Shown here one piece after another: positions 1 through 6,863 of a stretch of 35,368 nt of DNA. The first letter of the stretch is position 1; every line of letters starts with the position of its first letter. Under the pieces are notes generated by a model that was not told where the DNA came from, did not search any database, and saw nothing but the letters and a program-made list of their open reading frames with translations. This stretch comes from an uncultured Bacilli bacterium (GTDB taxonomy: Bacteria > Bacillota_I > Bacilli_A > RFN20 > CAG-449): positions 1 to 35,368 of the forward strand of contig CALVKD010000039.1 in the NCBI GenBank assembly GCA_944332525.1, given 5' to 3'. The translations under genes and the position numbers were made by a program.

Positions 1-112
1 AAATAATTTGAAATTAATGAATAATAGACCTAGAAAATGTTTGCAATATAAAACACCTAAAGAAATATTAGGTGTCTAGTCATTTATGTAGTGTTGCATT
101 TAATTTGATAAA
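1..112 (+). mobile_element. Right end of an IS30-family insertion sequence
   Basis: The first 79 bases encode the C-terminal tail of an IS30-type transposase. Downstream is an AT-rich end containing GTGTTGCATTTAATTTG, which resembles the terminal inverted repeats of IS30-family elements in Firmicutes. The body and left end lie outside the window, so the exact boundary and any target duplication cannot be fixed; I place the right edge near 105-115, just before the terminator of the neighbouring minus-strand gene. The family call rests on the transposase tail; the end sequence is supportive only. Confidence 0.6.
2..79 (+). CDS. IS30-family transposase, C-terminal 25 residues (partial)
   Basis: The open frame enters from the left edge and ends at TAG 77-79. 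Its translation contains NNRPRKCLQYKTPKEIL, a close match to the conserved C-terminal motif of IS30-type DDE transposases (LNNRPRKCLNWKTPYEVF type), which lies after the catalytic Glu. Nothing of the DDE core is visible because of the window edge, so I cannot tell whether the gene is intact. It reads towards the minus-strand DUF1349 gene and stops before that gene's terminator. Confidence 0.7.
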   Translation, partial: NNLKLMNNRPRKCLQYKTPKEILGV

Positions 113-120
113 TCATCTAT

Positions 121-147
121 AAAAAAAGTTATCTCTAAGAGATAACT
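121..147 (-). terminator. Rho-independent terminator after the DUF1349 gene
   Basis: A perfect 9-bp stem, AGTTATCTC (127-135) with GAGATAACT (139-147), encloses a 3-nt loop. Seven A's at 121-127 give a U-tract on the minus strand. It lies 5 bases past the stop of the DUF1349 gene and ends the minus-strand Sel1/hydrolase/DUF1349 operon. Confidence 0.85.
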
Positions 148-151
148 CAAA

Positions 152-736
152 CTACTCTTTTTTCCAAACGCAAGTTGTTAGGGATAAATTGGAAAACTCC
201 GATTCAAAACTTGAATCATTAGGCGAAGCGACATACATGCCGATATCGACATCGCCAGAAGCTAATAAGAGATGGCAAACTCTCATCTTATAATACTTTT
301 TTCCGTCAAAACTAAATTCAATTAAGAAATCATTCTCGCGTCTTGATAAGCGATAATATATTTCTTTTTTAGAAGTCGGTATCCCTTGGAAGGCCCAATC
401 AGAAAAACCATTATTTGTAACAACCGAGCCTAGATATGAAGCATTGCTGTCGCCATATTCAACCGCGGCTTTTAACCAGTTACCCTCACCCAGATGCAAA
501 ACTAAACCAGCTTGATCATATTTATTTTTATAATCAAACTTTACTTTAAAAGAAAAAGAGAAGAACTTTTCTTTTAATTTTAGTAAAAGCATGGAAGCTG
601 TCTCGTGGCAAAATCCATAATAAGTATTCTGCCATAAATCGGTATGCGAACGAGAAACCATCGTTAAAACTTCATCATTTAATTCATAACGCGACGGCAA
701 ATTTTTAAAATGAAAATTATTAAAGCTGATAGCCAT
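152..736 (-). CDS. DUF1349 family protein (concanavalin-A-like fold)
   Basis: A 194-residue protein resembling the DUF1349 family, which adopts a concanavalin A-like beta-sandwich and is usually annotated as 'regulation of enolase protein 1-like'. Family-typical features are the AGLVLHLGEGNWLKAAVEY segment near residues 75-93, the later SNDWAF-like segment (FSDWAF) and the final GMYVASP strand. The start is the ATG at 736, read as MAISF, because AGGGAGG lies 7 bases upstream; an in-frame ATG six codons earlier lacks a good site. There is no signal peptide or membrane segment, so it is probably cytoplasmic. The biochemical role is unknown for the family; binding of a carbohydrate or cell-wall fragment is only inference from the fold. 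It is the last gene of a probable three-gene operon. Confidence 0.75.
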   Translation of the reverse strand: MAISFNNFHFKNLPSRYELNDEVLTMVSRSHTDLWQNTYYGFCHETASMLLLKLKEKFFSFSFKVKFDYKNKYDQAGLVLHLGEGNWLKAAVEYGDSNASYLGSVVTNNGFSDWAFQGIPTSKKEIYYRLSRRENDFLIEFSFDGKKYYKMRVCHLLLASGDVDIGMYVASPNDSSFESEFSNLSLTTCVWKKE

Positions 737-791
737 ATAAACCCTCCCTAACATTAGCTAAGCATATTTTAACAAAATGCTCACAAAAATG

Positions 792-1703
792 CTATAGGCC
801 TTTAAGAGAAGCAAAAATATCTAACATATTTTCATTAATTTCTTGTGATTCTTTGTACTCAGGATGCAGAATTTCATAAACATGTCCGAGCTTTTTAAAA
901 TAAGGTGTAACATGGAAATTTACTTTATTTCCTTTTTTTGTTAATAAATCATAAGCAAATAAAGAATGTTTCATTAGTCCATCAGCTTCACTTGTTAATA
1001 AATAAACTAATGGAAATTTTCCATCGTTAATAATTTCACTTAAACAAGAATGATAATAATAAGGCGATTCTTTATATCCTTTAAAGAAAACCTCTTCCAT
1101 TTTTTTATCTAAGTAATAATTGGTTTTGTTTTCTAATAGTCCCAAAATTCGATGCAGTTCAAGAACCGGATGTAATAAAGCTAACATAGCAATATGATGA
1201 GGAAAAGTCGAAACATCATAAAATTTAGCTAACTGAGGAAAGCTTGCTAAAGCATAAGCCATCATCGCTAGATGACCTCCGGCAGAATCACCAATTAACA
1301 AAACTTTACTCGTATCTAAATTCAAATCTTGGTTATTTAAAATATATTTTAAAGCCTGGTAACAATCTTTGATTTCGTCATCAATGGTCACTGAAGGAAT
1401 TAACCGATAAGAAATAGATACTAAATCATATCCCTGCTTAACTAAAGAAACGTAATATGGATCAGCAAACATCTTATCACCGTATATCCAGCTACCCCCG
1501 TGAATATGAAAAAGTAACCCTTTCTTTTTATCTTTTCCTAAATAGCGATAAATGTTAAAAGTATGACGCGGATCACCATCATCAAGATATTTTAAATCTT
1601 TTTCTAAAGAGTATGTTCCGTCAGGGGTTAAATATTCTTTGACCTCATCTTTTTTCATTGAATTGATAAGTAAACGTGAGCCTATTTTAAAAATCAATCC
1701 CAT
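792..1703 (-). CDS. alpha/beta hydrolase (esterase/lipase, HSL-type)
   Basis: A 303-residue serine hydrolase of the hormone-sensitive-lipase/carboxylesterase type. The oxyanion-hole motif HGG is at residues 68-70, and the nucleophile elbow GDSAGG puts the catalytic Ser at residue 140. The likely acid is Asp241 (SEADG) and the likely base His274 (LGHVYE). No signal peptide is visible, so it is expected in the cytoplasm, acting on small acyl esters; the substrate is unknown. The start is supported by AAGAGG 6 bases upstream. The upstream Sel1 gene ends 11 bases away and the DUF1349 gene follows after 55 bases, consistent with one transcript. Confidence 0.85.
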   Translation of the reverse strand: MGLIFKIGSRLLINSMKKDEVKEYLTPDGTYSLEKDLKYLDDGDPRHTFNIYRYLGKDKKKGLLFHIHGGSWIYGDKMFADPYYVSLVKQGYDLVSISYRLIPSVTIDDEIKDCYQALKYILNNQDLNLDTSKVLLIGDSAGGHLAMMAYALASFPQLAKFYDVSTFPHHIAMLALLHPVLELHRILGLLENKTNYYLDKKMEEVFFKGYKESPYYYHSCLSEIINDGKFPLVYLLTSEADGLMKHSLFAYDLLTKKGNKVNFHVTPYFKKLGHVYEILHPEYKESQEINENMLDIFASLKGL

Positions 1704-1714
1704 ATTGCCTCTTT

Positions 1715-3133
1715 CTAAGCAACAAAATCAATTTCCGAATCTTTAACCGGATAATGATGTTCCCTACTCCTAATAAGTAGCTCTTTAGCTTTCTTTAAGT
1801 CAATATCAAAGCCTTTGCCGTCTTTATAACACTTGCCTAAATGATATAAAGCTTCACCGTCTCCGTTATCCGCGGCCTTATTTAAATACTTAACCGCCTC
1901 TTGATAATTAATCTCTGTACCTAAGCCGTTAAGATAGCAAATACCTAATAAAGTTAATGACGGAATAAAGTTTTGTTCCGCGGACATTTTAATATACTTA
2001 AAGCCTTCTTGATAATTATGTCCGTTATCAAAATCATTGATATATGCGCGTCCTAAATTATACATTCCCATTAATGACCCATGATCTGCGGCAATTTTAA
2101 ACCAGCGCATTCCCACATTGTAATCTTGATTAAGACCTTCACCGCGCATATTCATCACGCCTAACATATTCATGCTATCTAAATTACCTTTATCCGCGGC
2201 TTGCAAGAAATAATTATACCCTTTTGCCATATCTTGCTTAACGCCGATACCATAATAATAAGCTCTGCCGACATGATAAAGAGAATCTGGGAACTCTTCT
2301 TCGCTTGCTTGTAAATAATAAGTTAACGCGCGCTCAGGATCTTTTCTAACGCGGATACCTAAAAAATAAATTTCTCCAAGATTATCTAAAGCCCGTAATG
2401 AATGATACTTTTTAAAAGCTTCTTCATAAGCGTTAATCGCTAAAGAAATATCTTCTCTTTCATCAGCAAGATAAATATGCCCTAAGGTTACTAAAGCTTC
2501 TGGTGAATGATGTTCATCCGCTTTTAATAAATATCTCTTAGCCTGGTTTAAATCTTGTTTAACAACTACGCCTCGGAGATAGAAAATACCTAAATTATAT
2601 AATGCAACTGGATCATTAGCTAATAACGGATCATTAAATAAATCAAAAGCTTTCTTAATATCTGCTTCAACTCCGTTTCCAAAAAGATAGCACTGAGCTA
2701 AATTAACTTTTCCGAGAATAGAGCCTTTTTCGGCAGCTGTTTCATAACATACCTTAGCTTTTGAAATATTTCTTTCTGTTCCTTTGCCGAGCTGATAGCA
2801 AGTTCCTAAATTATTATTGGCTTCAACATTTCCTCTTTCCGCGGCTTCTTGAAATAACTTAAAAGCTTCTTTTTCATCTTTATTTAAACCTTCACCTCTT
2901 AAATAGCAAAGACCGAGTAAATTTAAGCAGTCCGCATCTTTAATCTCTTTGCCTTTTAAAAGATAGTTAACCGCTTTTGAATAATCCTTTTTCAGAAAGA
3001 AGTATTCTCCAAGAGGATAATAATCCTTGTCTTCAATACCTCTAAATTCTTTTTCAGTTTTATGACATTTATCGCAAACTAAGAGATTACCGACCTCTCT
3101 TAATTCATTTCCGCATTCTTTACATTTTTCCAT
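1715..3133 (-). CDS. Sel1-repeat protein with N-terminal zinc ribbon
   Basis: A 472-residue protein. Residues 1-25 form a zinc-ribbon-like finger (CKECGN, then CDKCHK), and the rest is a run of about a dozen Sel1-like (TPR-class) repeats of 35-37 residues. The repeats have the typical A..LG.(C/Y)Y..G.G...D..KA...(L/F) pattern, for example at LNLLGLCYLRGEGLNKDEKEA. Sel1 arrays form solenoids that scaffold protein complexes, so a cytoplasmic adaptor role is inferred; the partner is unknown. The start is the ATG at 3133 because AGAGGTG lies upstream; the frame stays open 24 codons further, but those codons lie in promoter-like AT-rich DNA. It is the first gene of the minus-strand operon and is transcribed divergently from the aldolase gene. 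Confidence 0.85.
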   Translation of the reverse strand: MEKCKECGNELREVGNLLVCDKCHKTEKEFRGIEDKDYYPLGEYFFLKKDYSKAVNYLLKGKEIKDADCLNLLGLCYLRGEGLNKDEKEAFKLFQEAAERGNVEANNNLGTCYQLGKGTERNISKAKVCYETAAEKGSILGKVNLAQCYLFGNGVEADIKKAFDLFNDPLLANDPVALYNLGIFYLRGVVVKQDLNQAKRYLLKADEHHSPEALVTLGHIYLADEREDISLAINAYEEAFKKYHSLRALDNLGEIYFLGIRVRKDPERALTYYLQASEEEFPDSLYHVGRAYYYGIGVKQDMAKGYNYFLQAADKGNLDSMNMLGVMNMRGEGLNQDYNVGMRWFKIAADHGSLMGMYNLGRAYINDFDNGHNYQEGFKYIKMSAEQNFIPSLTLLGICYLNGLGTEINYQEAVKYLNKAADNGDGEALYHLGKCYKDGKGFDIDLKKAKELLIRSREHHYPVKDSEIDFVA

Positions 3134-3196
3134 AACCGCACCTCTTTCTTGATTATATAAATATATTACTTTTAAATTAATAAATAAATATAGAGA

Positions 3197-3237
3197 ATTA
3201 CGCATTTTCGTAATAAAATAAGAGAGTAATCATTACT
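3197..3237 (+). promoter_or_regulatory. Two palindromes in the aldolase leader
   Basis: ATTACG-N6-CGTAAT (3197-3214) and AGTAAT-C-ATTACT (3225-3237) are perfect inverted repeats, lying just upstream of the AAGGAGG ribosome-binding site of the aldolase gene. They could be operator half-site pairs or weak RNA hairpins in the leader. The symmetry is seen directly; a regulator is not identified. Confidence 0.35.
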
Positions 3238-3253
3238 ACTAAGGAGGAAAACA

Positions 3254-4126
3254 ATGTTAGTATCTGCTACAGAAATGATTAAGAAAGCTCATGAAGGACA
3301 TTATGCTATCGGTGCTTTCAACATTAACAATTTAGAATGGATTAAGAGTATCTTAACCGCGGCTGAGGAAGCAAAATCACCATTAATCATGGAAGTTTCC
3401 GAAGGTGCCGTCAAGTATATGTGCGGTTATAAAAACGTCGTTGATATGGTCAGAAATGTTCACGACAGCATGAACATCACCGTTCCAGTTGCTCTCCACC
3501 TCGACCATGGTTCATATGAAGGTGCTAAAAAAGCAATTGAAGCTGGTTTCACTTCAGTTATGTTTGATGGTTCCCACTATCCATTTGAAGAAAACTTAGC
3601 AAAGAGTAAAGAAATTATCGAACTCGGACACGCACATGGCTGCTCAGTCGAATGCGAAGTCGGCGGAATCGGTGGAAGCGAAGATGGAGTTACCTCTTCT
3701 GGTGAACTCGCTGATGTCAACGAATGCAAGACCATCGCTGGTTTAGGCGTTGATATGCTCGCTGCTGGTATTGGCAATATTCACGGTATTTATCCAGCTA
3801 ACTGGAAAGGTCTTAACTTTGAAAGACTCCAAGAAATCCAAGCTGCTGTTGACGGCAAACCATTAGTCTTACACGGCGGAACTGGTATCCCAGCTGAACA
3901 AGTCAAGAAAGCTATTACTTTAGGTGTTTCTAAAGTCAACGTCAACACTGAATTACAACTCGCTTTCCAAGCTGCAACTAGAGAATACGTTTTAGCAGGA
4001 AAAGATATCGATAAAGCTAAAAAAGGCTTTGATCCAAGAAAGCTTTTAAAACCAGGTGCTGAAGCTATCACTGCTAAGACAATCGAATTAATGGAAGAAT
4101 TCGGTTCTTACCAAAAAGCTGAATAA
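3254..4126 (+). CDS. fba: Class II fructose-1,6-bisphosphate aldolase
   Basis: A 290-residue zinc-dependent aldolase that cleaves fructose-1,6-bisphosphate to dihydroxyacetone phosphate and glyceraldehyde 3-phosphate in glycolysis. The class II signature is present: LHLDHG (residues 81-86) carries the catalytic Asp84 and zinc ligand His85, CEVGGIGGSEDGV follows at about 134-146, and GIGNIHGIYP and LHGGTGIP supply the later His ligand and the phosphate-binding loop. Length is normal for the short class IIB enzymes (285-310). AAGGAGG lies 7 bases before the start. Codon choice is visibly biased (many CTC, GTC, AAC and ATC codons) relative to the AT-rich neighbours, fitting high expression. It appears to be monocistronic, ending at the terminator at 4351. 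A tagatose-bisphosphate (GatY/KbaY) specificity cannot be excluded from sequence alone. Confidence 0.93.
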   Translation: MLVSATEMIKKAHEGHYAIGAFNINNLEWIKSILTAAEEAKSPLIMEVSEGAVKYMCGYKNVVDMVRNVHDSMNITVPVALHLDHGSYEGAKKAIEAGFTSVMFDGSHYPFEENLAKSKEIIELGHAHGCSVECEVGGIGGSEDGVTSSGELADVNECKTIAGLGVDMLAAGIGNIHGIYPANWKGLNFERLQEIQAAVDGKPLVLHGGTGIPAEQVKKAITLGVSKVNVNTELQLAFQAATREYVLAGKDIDKAKKGFDPRKLLKPGAEAITAKTIELMEEFGSYQKAE

Positions 4127-4266
4127 GACACAAAATGCAATGTTTCGCAACAATTTGTATCGTTTGATTAATTTTTCTAAGAGAAGTATCAAAAATTCTA
4201 ATGTGTTGTTGAAAATAATTTAAAAAAGACTTTTCTTTTTCAAAATAAAAGAGTAAAGTTATAGAA

Positions 4267-4333
4267 GGTAATAATTGATTTAGCTTCATCAACCCATATA
4301 ACCCCACAAAATCCGGCTGAGTTAGTTATTACC
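4267..4333. other. Possible structured RNA element downstream of the aldolase gene
   Basis: GGTAATAA (4267-4274) pairs perfectly with TTATTACC (4326-4333), closing a 51-base interior. The interior holds a second hairpin, TTGAT (4275-4279) with ATCAA (4288-4292). The interior is more GC-rich than the flanks (CCCC, CCGGCTGAG). No open frame of note is present on either strand. It could be a 3'-UTR structure of the aldolase mRNA or a relic; orientation is undetermined and no known family was recognised. Confidence 0.25.
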
Positions 4334-4350
4334 GCTTATAAAAAAAATCT

Positions 4351-4374
4351 AGAGATGCTTCGACATCTCTTTTT
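4351..4374 (+). terminator. Terminator of the aldolase gene
   Basis: AGAGATG (4351-4357) pairs with CATCTCT (4364-4370) around a CTTCGA loop, followed by TTTT. It is the first good plus-strand intrinsic terminator after the aldolase gene, 225 bases past its stop. Confidence 0.8.
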
Positions 4375-4380
4375 ATTGCA

Positions 4381-4408
4381 TAAAAAAATCAGCTATCGCT
4401 AGCTGATT
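4381..4408 (-). terminator. Terminator of galK
   Basis: AATCAGCT (4387-4394) pairs with AGCTGATT (4401-4408). The A-run at 4382-4388 gives a U-tract on the minus strand. It lies 15 bases beyond the galK stop codon. Confidence 0.85.
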
Positions 4409-4422
4409 ATTTATTTTCTCAA

Positions 4423-5622
4423 TTATTCAGGAAGAACTTCTTTTAAAGGTTCGTGAGAAATGATAACTTCGATAATATTATCTTTACCAACAAGTTTTTC
4501 CATCTCTTTGATATAGGCATCTTTTTCTTTCTTATTAATAATAGTGATCGATGCTCCGCCGAATCCGCCGCCATGAACTCTAATAGCACCGTCTTTGATT
4601 AACTTTCTGCCTGTATCGATAACTTCTTTAAGAGAATTGCTCTTTTCGCTTTCTAAGCAAACATTACAAAGCATGTTTTCATTAGATAAACCCGATTCAT
4701 TAAATGCATTGAAGAATTCTTTTAAATTATTATGAGTTAATCCGTCATAAGCTCTGTTAACTCTCTCTAATTCATGAATATAGTGATAAGCTCTCTTATA
4801 TGCTCTCTTAGTAGAATTATCGCCTTCATTAAATTTCTTTAAGAAATCTTCTTTTGGAATAAAGCGGAGATATTTTTCTCCGTAAAGAGATGCGATATAG
4901 TGATAGTCATCAACAATTGATTGGAAGGCTAAGCCAGCATCTTTATTTGCATGGTTAGTTAAAGAGTTAATTAATAAGATTGAATAATCATCAAGAGGAG
5001 CCTTGAAATGAGTGATAATCGGATGTTCTTGATCTTTGCAGTCAAGTAATTCCATTCCGTCAGAAACGCATCCTAAAGCGTCTTGAATACCGGAATTCTT
5101 ACCAAAGTAATTATTTTCAGCCCATTTAGAAGTGAAAGCTAAGACGATATGATCAATCTTGTCTTCATTATAGAAATATGAAAGTAATTTACCAATCATA
5201 ACTGCAAAGGATGAAGATGAAGAAACACCTGCCCCCTTAAAGATGGTCGATGTAACAAAAGCTTCAAATCCTCCAACTTTATAACCTAAATCGAGTAACC
5301 GTTTAACAACGCCTTTAACTAACCCTAACGATGTTTCGGTGTCGGTATCTTTATTTAATTCGACATCATTAATATCGACTTTAAAACTTTGATAACCCTC
5401 TGACTTAATGGTGATAACCCCGTCGCTAGTCTTCTTAGCCGCGGTATAAATCGATAAATTATCGGTTGAAGCATTAATGACCAATCCAGAAGAATATTCT
5501 GTATGGTTACCTAAAACCTCTAATCTTCCGCATGAAACGATGATGATATCTTCTTTTTCATGATAGAATTCACGGAAAAGACCTCTCACCTTTTGAATGT
5601 TTTCCAACTTATAGTTTTCCAT
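4423..5622 (-). CDS. galK: Galactokinase
   Basis: A 399-residue GHMP-family kinase that phosphorylates alpha-D-galactose to galactose 1-phosphate with ATP in the Leloir pathway. The galactokinase signature is at residues 32-43 (GRLEVLGNHTEY, variant of GRxNLIGEHTDY); the GHMP ATP-binding motif is at about 130-140 (GAGVSSSSSFA); the C-terminal motif HGGGFGGASI is near 355. The start is the ATG at 5622, because GGAG lies 7 bases upstream; an in-frame ATG four codons earlier overlaps that site. No galT or galE is adjacent, so the rest of the pathway must lie elsewhere. The signature's Asn in place of the usual Glu (GNHTEY) is seen in related low-GC homologues as far as I recall; sugar specificity should be treated as probable. 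The upstream promoter carries a LacI/GalR- or Cre-like operator. Confidence 0.9.
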   Translation of the reverse strand: MENYKLENIQKVRGLFREFYHEKEDIIIVSCGRLEVLGNHTEYSSGLVINASTDNLSIYTAAKKTSDGVITIKSEGYQSFKVDINDVELNKDTDTETSLGLVKGVVKRLLDLGYKVGGFEAFVTSTIFKGAGVSSSSSFAVMIGKLLSYFYNEDKIDHIVLAFTSKWAENNYFGKNSGIQDALGCVSDGMELLDCKDQEHPIITHFKAPLDDYSILLINSLTNHANKDAGLAFQSIVDDYHYIASLYGEKYLRFIPKEDFLKKFNEGDNSTKRAYKRAYHYIHELERVNRAYDGLTHNNLKEFFNAFNESGLSNENMLCNVCLESEKSNSLKEVIDTGRKLIKDGAIRVHGGGFGGASITIINKKEKDAYIKEMEKLVGKDNIIEVIISHEPLKEVLPE

Positions 5623-5644
5623 AAAAATCTCCATATCACTAAAA

Positions 5645-5692
5645 TGTAAGTGTTTACTTTATAATAATATTCTTTTTGCCTAGAACTTACAA
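5645..5692 (-). promoter_or_regulatory. galK promoter with LacI/GalR- or CcpA-like operator
   Basis: On the minus strand a -35 TTGTAA (5687-5692) and a -10 TATTAT (5664-5669) are separated by exactly 17 bases. About 6 bases after the -10 lies AGTAAACACTTACA (5645-5658), a near-palindrome (GTAAA-CA-CTTAC) of the shape bound by LacI/GalR-family repressors, including CcpA cre sites. Its position over the predicted start of transcription suits repression by galactose regulator or catabolite control. The regulator gene is not in the window. Confidence 0.55.
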
Positions 5693-5712
5693 GATAGGGA
5701 ACTTTTAAAGCA

Positions 5713-5850
5713 CAAAAAAAGCTGGGAGTTCAAAGATTCTCTCAGCTAACTTATTTCTATAGTGAAGGAATGATCTTAATAACAGTCTAGCTGTAAAGAT
5801 TTTTGCTGGGTCATATAAATGCCCTAATGATTAATATAAACATTCCTTCA
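5713..5850 (-). ncRNA. Candidate small RNA or leader RNA upstream of galK
   Basis: A minus-strand transcript of about 138 nt is predicted: TATAAT at 5856-5861, a start near 5849, and an intrinsic terminator at 5720-5747 (AGCTGGGAG with CTCTCAGCT, one G-U) followed by seven U's. A perfect 10-bp stem joins the 5' part (TGAAGGAATG, 5841-5850) to CATTCCTTCA (5763-5772 as read on the minus strand). Inside are two smaller hairpins, GGGCAT..ATG-A-CCC and ACAG-CTAGA-CTGT. No coding frame with a ribosome-binding site is present. I do not recognise 6S, SRP, tmRNA, T-box or a known riboswitch class. The -35 is weak. Because galK follows on the same strand, this could be a free sRNA or an attenuating leader. 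Confidence 0.5.
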
Positions 5851-5874
5851 TTACTATTATACTATAATATTTGA

Positions 5875-5937
5875 AATAAAAAAACTAAGAGGTTACACTC
5901 CTAGTTTTAGTATACGAAAAGAGGCTTATGCCTCTTT
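5875..5937 (-). terminator. Two terminator hairpins after hsp20
   Basis: Two hairpins follow the hsp20 stop on the minus strand. The first is AAAGAGGC (5918-5925) with GCCTCTTT (5930-5937). The second is an 11-bp stem with one G-U (5881-5891 with 5898-5908) followed by a U-run. Together they separate hsp20 from the small RNA locus. The linker between them holds the 16-mer TTTTAGTATACGAAAA, which recurs at 16635. Confidence 0.75.
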
Positions 5938-5954
5938 CTTTATTTTTATGAAAA

Positions 5955-6374
5955 TTATTTGATTTCGATAAATTTCTTCTTATCGACAACTTTTGTCTCA
6001 GGTTTCTTGATATCAAGAGTCAAAACGCCGTTGTTTAAGGAAGCAGATACATCTTCTTCATCAACGTCTTTACCGACATAGAAGGAACGAGCCATTTCTC
6101 CGGAATGTCTTTCTTTACGGATATATTTGCCCTTCTTTTCGCTATCGTTATTTTCGTGATATGAAGCAGATATGGTTAAATAACCATCTTCAAGTGAGAG
6201 CTTGATGTTTTCTTTCTTAACTGCAGGTACTTCAACTTGTAACTCATAATGATCGCCTTCATCAGTGATATCGGTTTTCATTAATTCGTTAACGTGACTA
6301 TCTTGGAAGAAGTCATCGAAGAAAGGATCGAATAAATCAAATGTATTGTGATGATATTTATTAATGTTTGCCAT
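5955..6374 (-). CDS. Small heat shock protein, Hsp20 family
   Basis: A 139-residue alpha-crystallin-domain chaperone that holds unfolding proteins in the cytoplasm under stress. The ACD spans about residues 32-130, with YELQVEVPAVKKENIKLSLEDGYLTI-type strands at its beginning and the conserved A-x-L-NNGVLTLDIKKPE motif near 107-123, ending in an I-E-I-like tail (KKFIEIK) used in oligomerisation. The N-terminal arm FDLFDPFFDDFF is typical. Length matches the family (about 140-150). It is monocistronic between its own promoter and double terminator. HrcA control is strongly suggested by two CIRCE-type elements in the promoter. Confidence 0.93.
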   Translation of the reverse strand: MANINKYHHNTFDLFDPFFDDFFQDSHVNELMKTDITDEGDHYELQVEVPAVKKENIKLSLEDGYLTISASYHENNDSEKKGKYIRKERHSGEMARSFYVGKDVDEEDVSASLNNGVLTLDIKKPETKVVDKKKFIEIK

Positions 6375-6392
6375 AATTAAATGCGCCTCCGT

Positions 6393-6463
6393 TTAGCACT
6401 CATCATTCCCAAGTGCTAACTATATTATAGCCTCTTTTAGCACTCTGTCAAGTAGTTTGCTAA
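6393..6463 (-). promoter_or_regulatory. hsp20 promoter flanked by two CIRCE elements
   Basis: The minus-strand promoter is near consensus: TTGACA (6446-6451), 16 bases, TATAAT (6424-6429). One CIRCE (TTAGCACTC-N9-AAGTGCTAA, 6393-6419; one mismatch to consensus) lies just downstream of the -10. A second, more degenerate copy (TTAGCACTC-N9-GTTTGCTAA, 6437-6463; two mismatches) overlaps the -35. CIRCE is the binding site of the heat-shock repressor HrcA, so this arrangement predicts tight repression at normal temperature. GGAGG follows 11 bases before the ATG. Confidence 0.9.
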
Positions 6464-6471
6464 AAAATTTT

Positions 6472-6744
6472 TTAGAATTCGTAATAGTAGTTACTAATTA
6501 AGTTATGTACAAAGACAAACATTGAAACAATTAGCTGAATTGCCATCGTAACTGATAAAATCACTGTAATTTGATTGACAATAATCCATTCAAAGAAGAA
6601 GACAAAAACTATCGCAGTTATTAACAAAACTAATATATGGTATCCGAGAATTAAAATTTTATGCTGCGAGAGCAAGCTTTCAACACCTGGAGAAAGTAAG
6701 TAAAGAAAAAGTATTACTGATTCTAAAACCCATAAAGTAATCAA
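6472..6744 (-). CDS. Small integral membrane protein (90 aa), unknown
   Basis: A 90-residue, very hydrophobic protein with three likely membrane spans (about residues 3-21, 30-52 and 55-80) joined by short loops, and a terminal YYYEF. The start is TTG at 6744, whose bases overlap the stop of the preceding 40-codon gene in a TTGA arrangement; no better in-frame start retains the first span. It is the third gene of a tightly overlapping operon beginning with the GNAT gene at 7357 and ends just before the hsp20 promoter region. I do not recognise the family. Function unknown. Confidence 0.55.
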   Translation of the reverse strand: MITLWVLESVILFLYLLSPGVESLLSQHKILILGYHILVLLITAIVFVFFFEWIIVNQITVILSVTMAIQLIVSMFVFVHNLISNYYYEF

Positions 6745-6863
6745 ACTTCCAATTTCATCACCATTTTTTTAGTCATATCAATCATAAAAGCAATTACCAA
6801 TATTGAAACAATTGATAATAATGCCATCGCGATAACCAAAAAAACTTGCTTACGAATTTTCAT
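6741..6863 (-). CDS. Single-span membrane microprotein (40 aa), unknown
   Basis: A 40-residue frame starting MKIRKQVFLVIAMALL, with one hydrophobic span at about residues 7-28 and a basic/amphipathic tail ending KMVMKLEV. Its ATG overlaps the stop of the acetyltransferase gene (ATGA at 6860-6863), and its own stop overlaps the TTG start of the next gene (TTGA at 6741-6744). It has no Shine-Dalgarno of its own, consistent with translational coupling. The double overlap is the main argument that it is real. A positive-inside arrangement (KIRK at the N-terminus) suggests the C-terminus faces out. Confidence 0.55.
   Translation of the reverse strand: MKIRKQVFLVIAMALLSIVSILVIAFMIDMTKKMVMKLEV

Noticed and set aside
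3577-4071. Two open frames on the minus strand inside the aldolase gene
   Set aside because: They are antisense shadows of a strongly codon-biased gene, have no ribosome-binding sites and resemble no family.
5713-5850. Known riboswitch or 6S RNA
   Set aside because: A CTGAGAG string recalls the TPP riboswitch and the hairpin recalls 6S RNA, but the other conserved TPP elements are absent and the central bubble of 6S was not evident; left unclassified.
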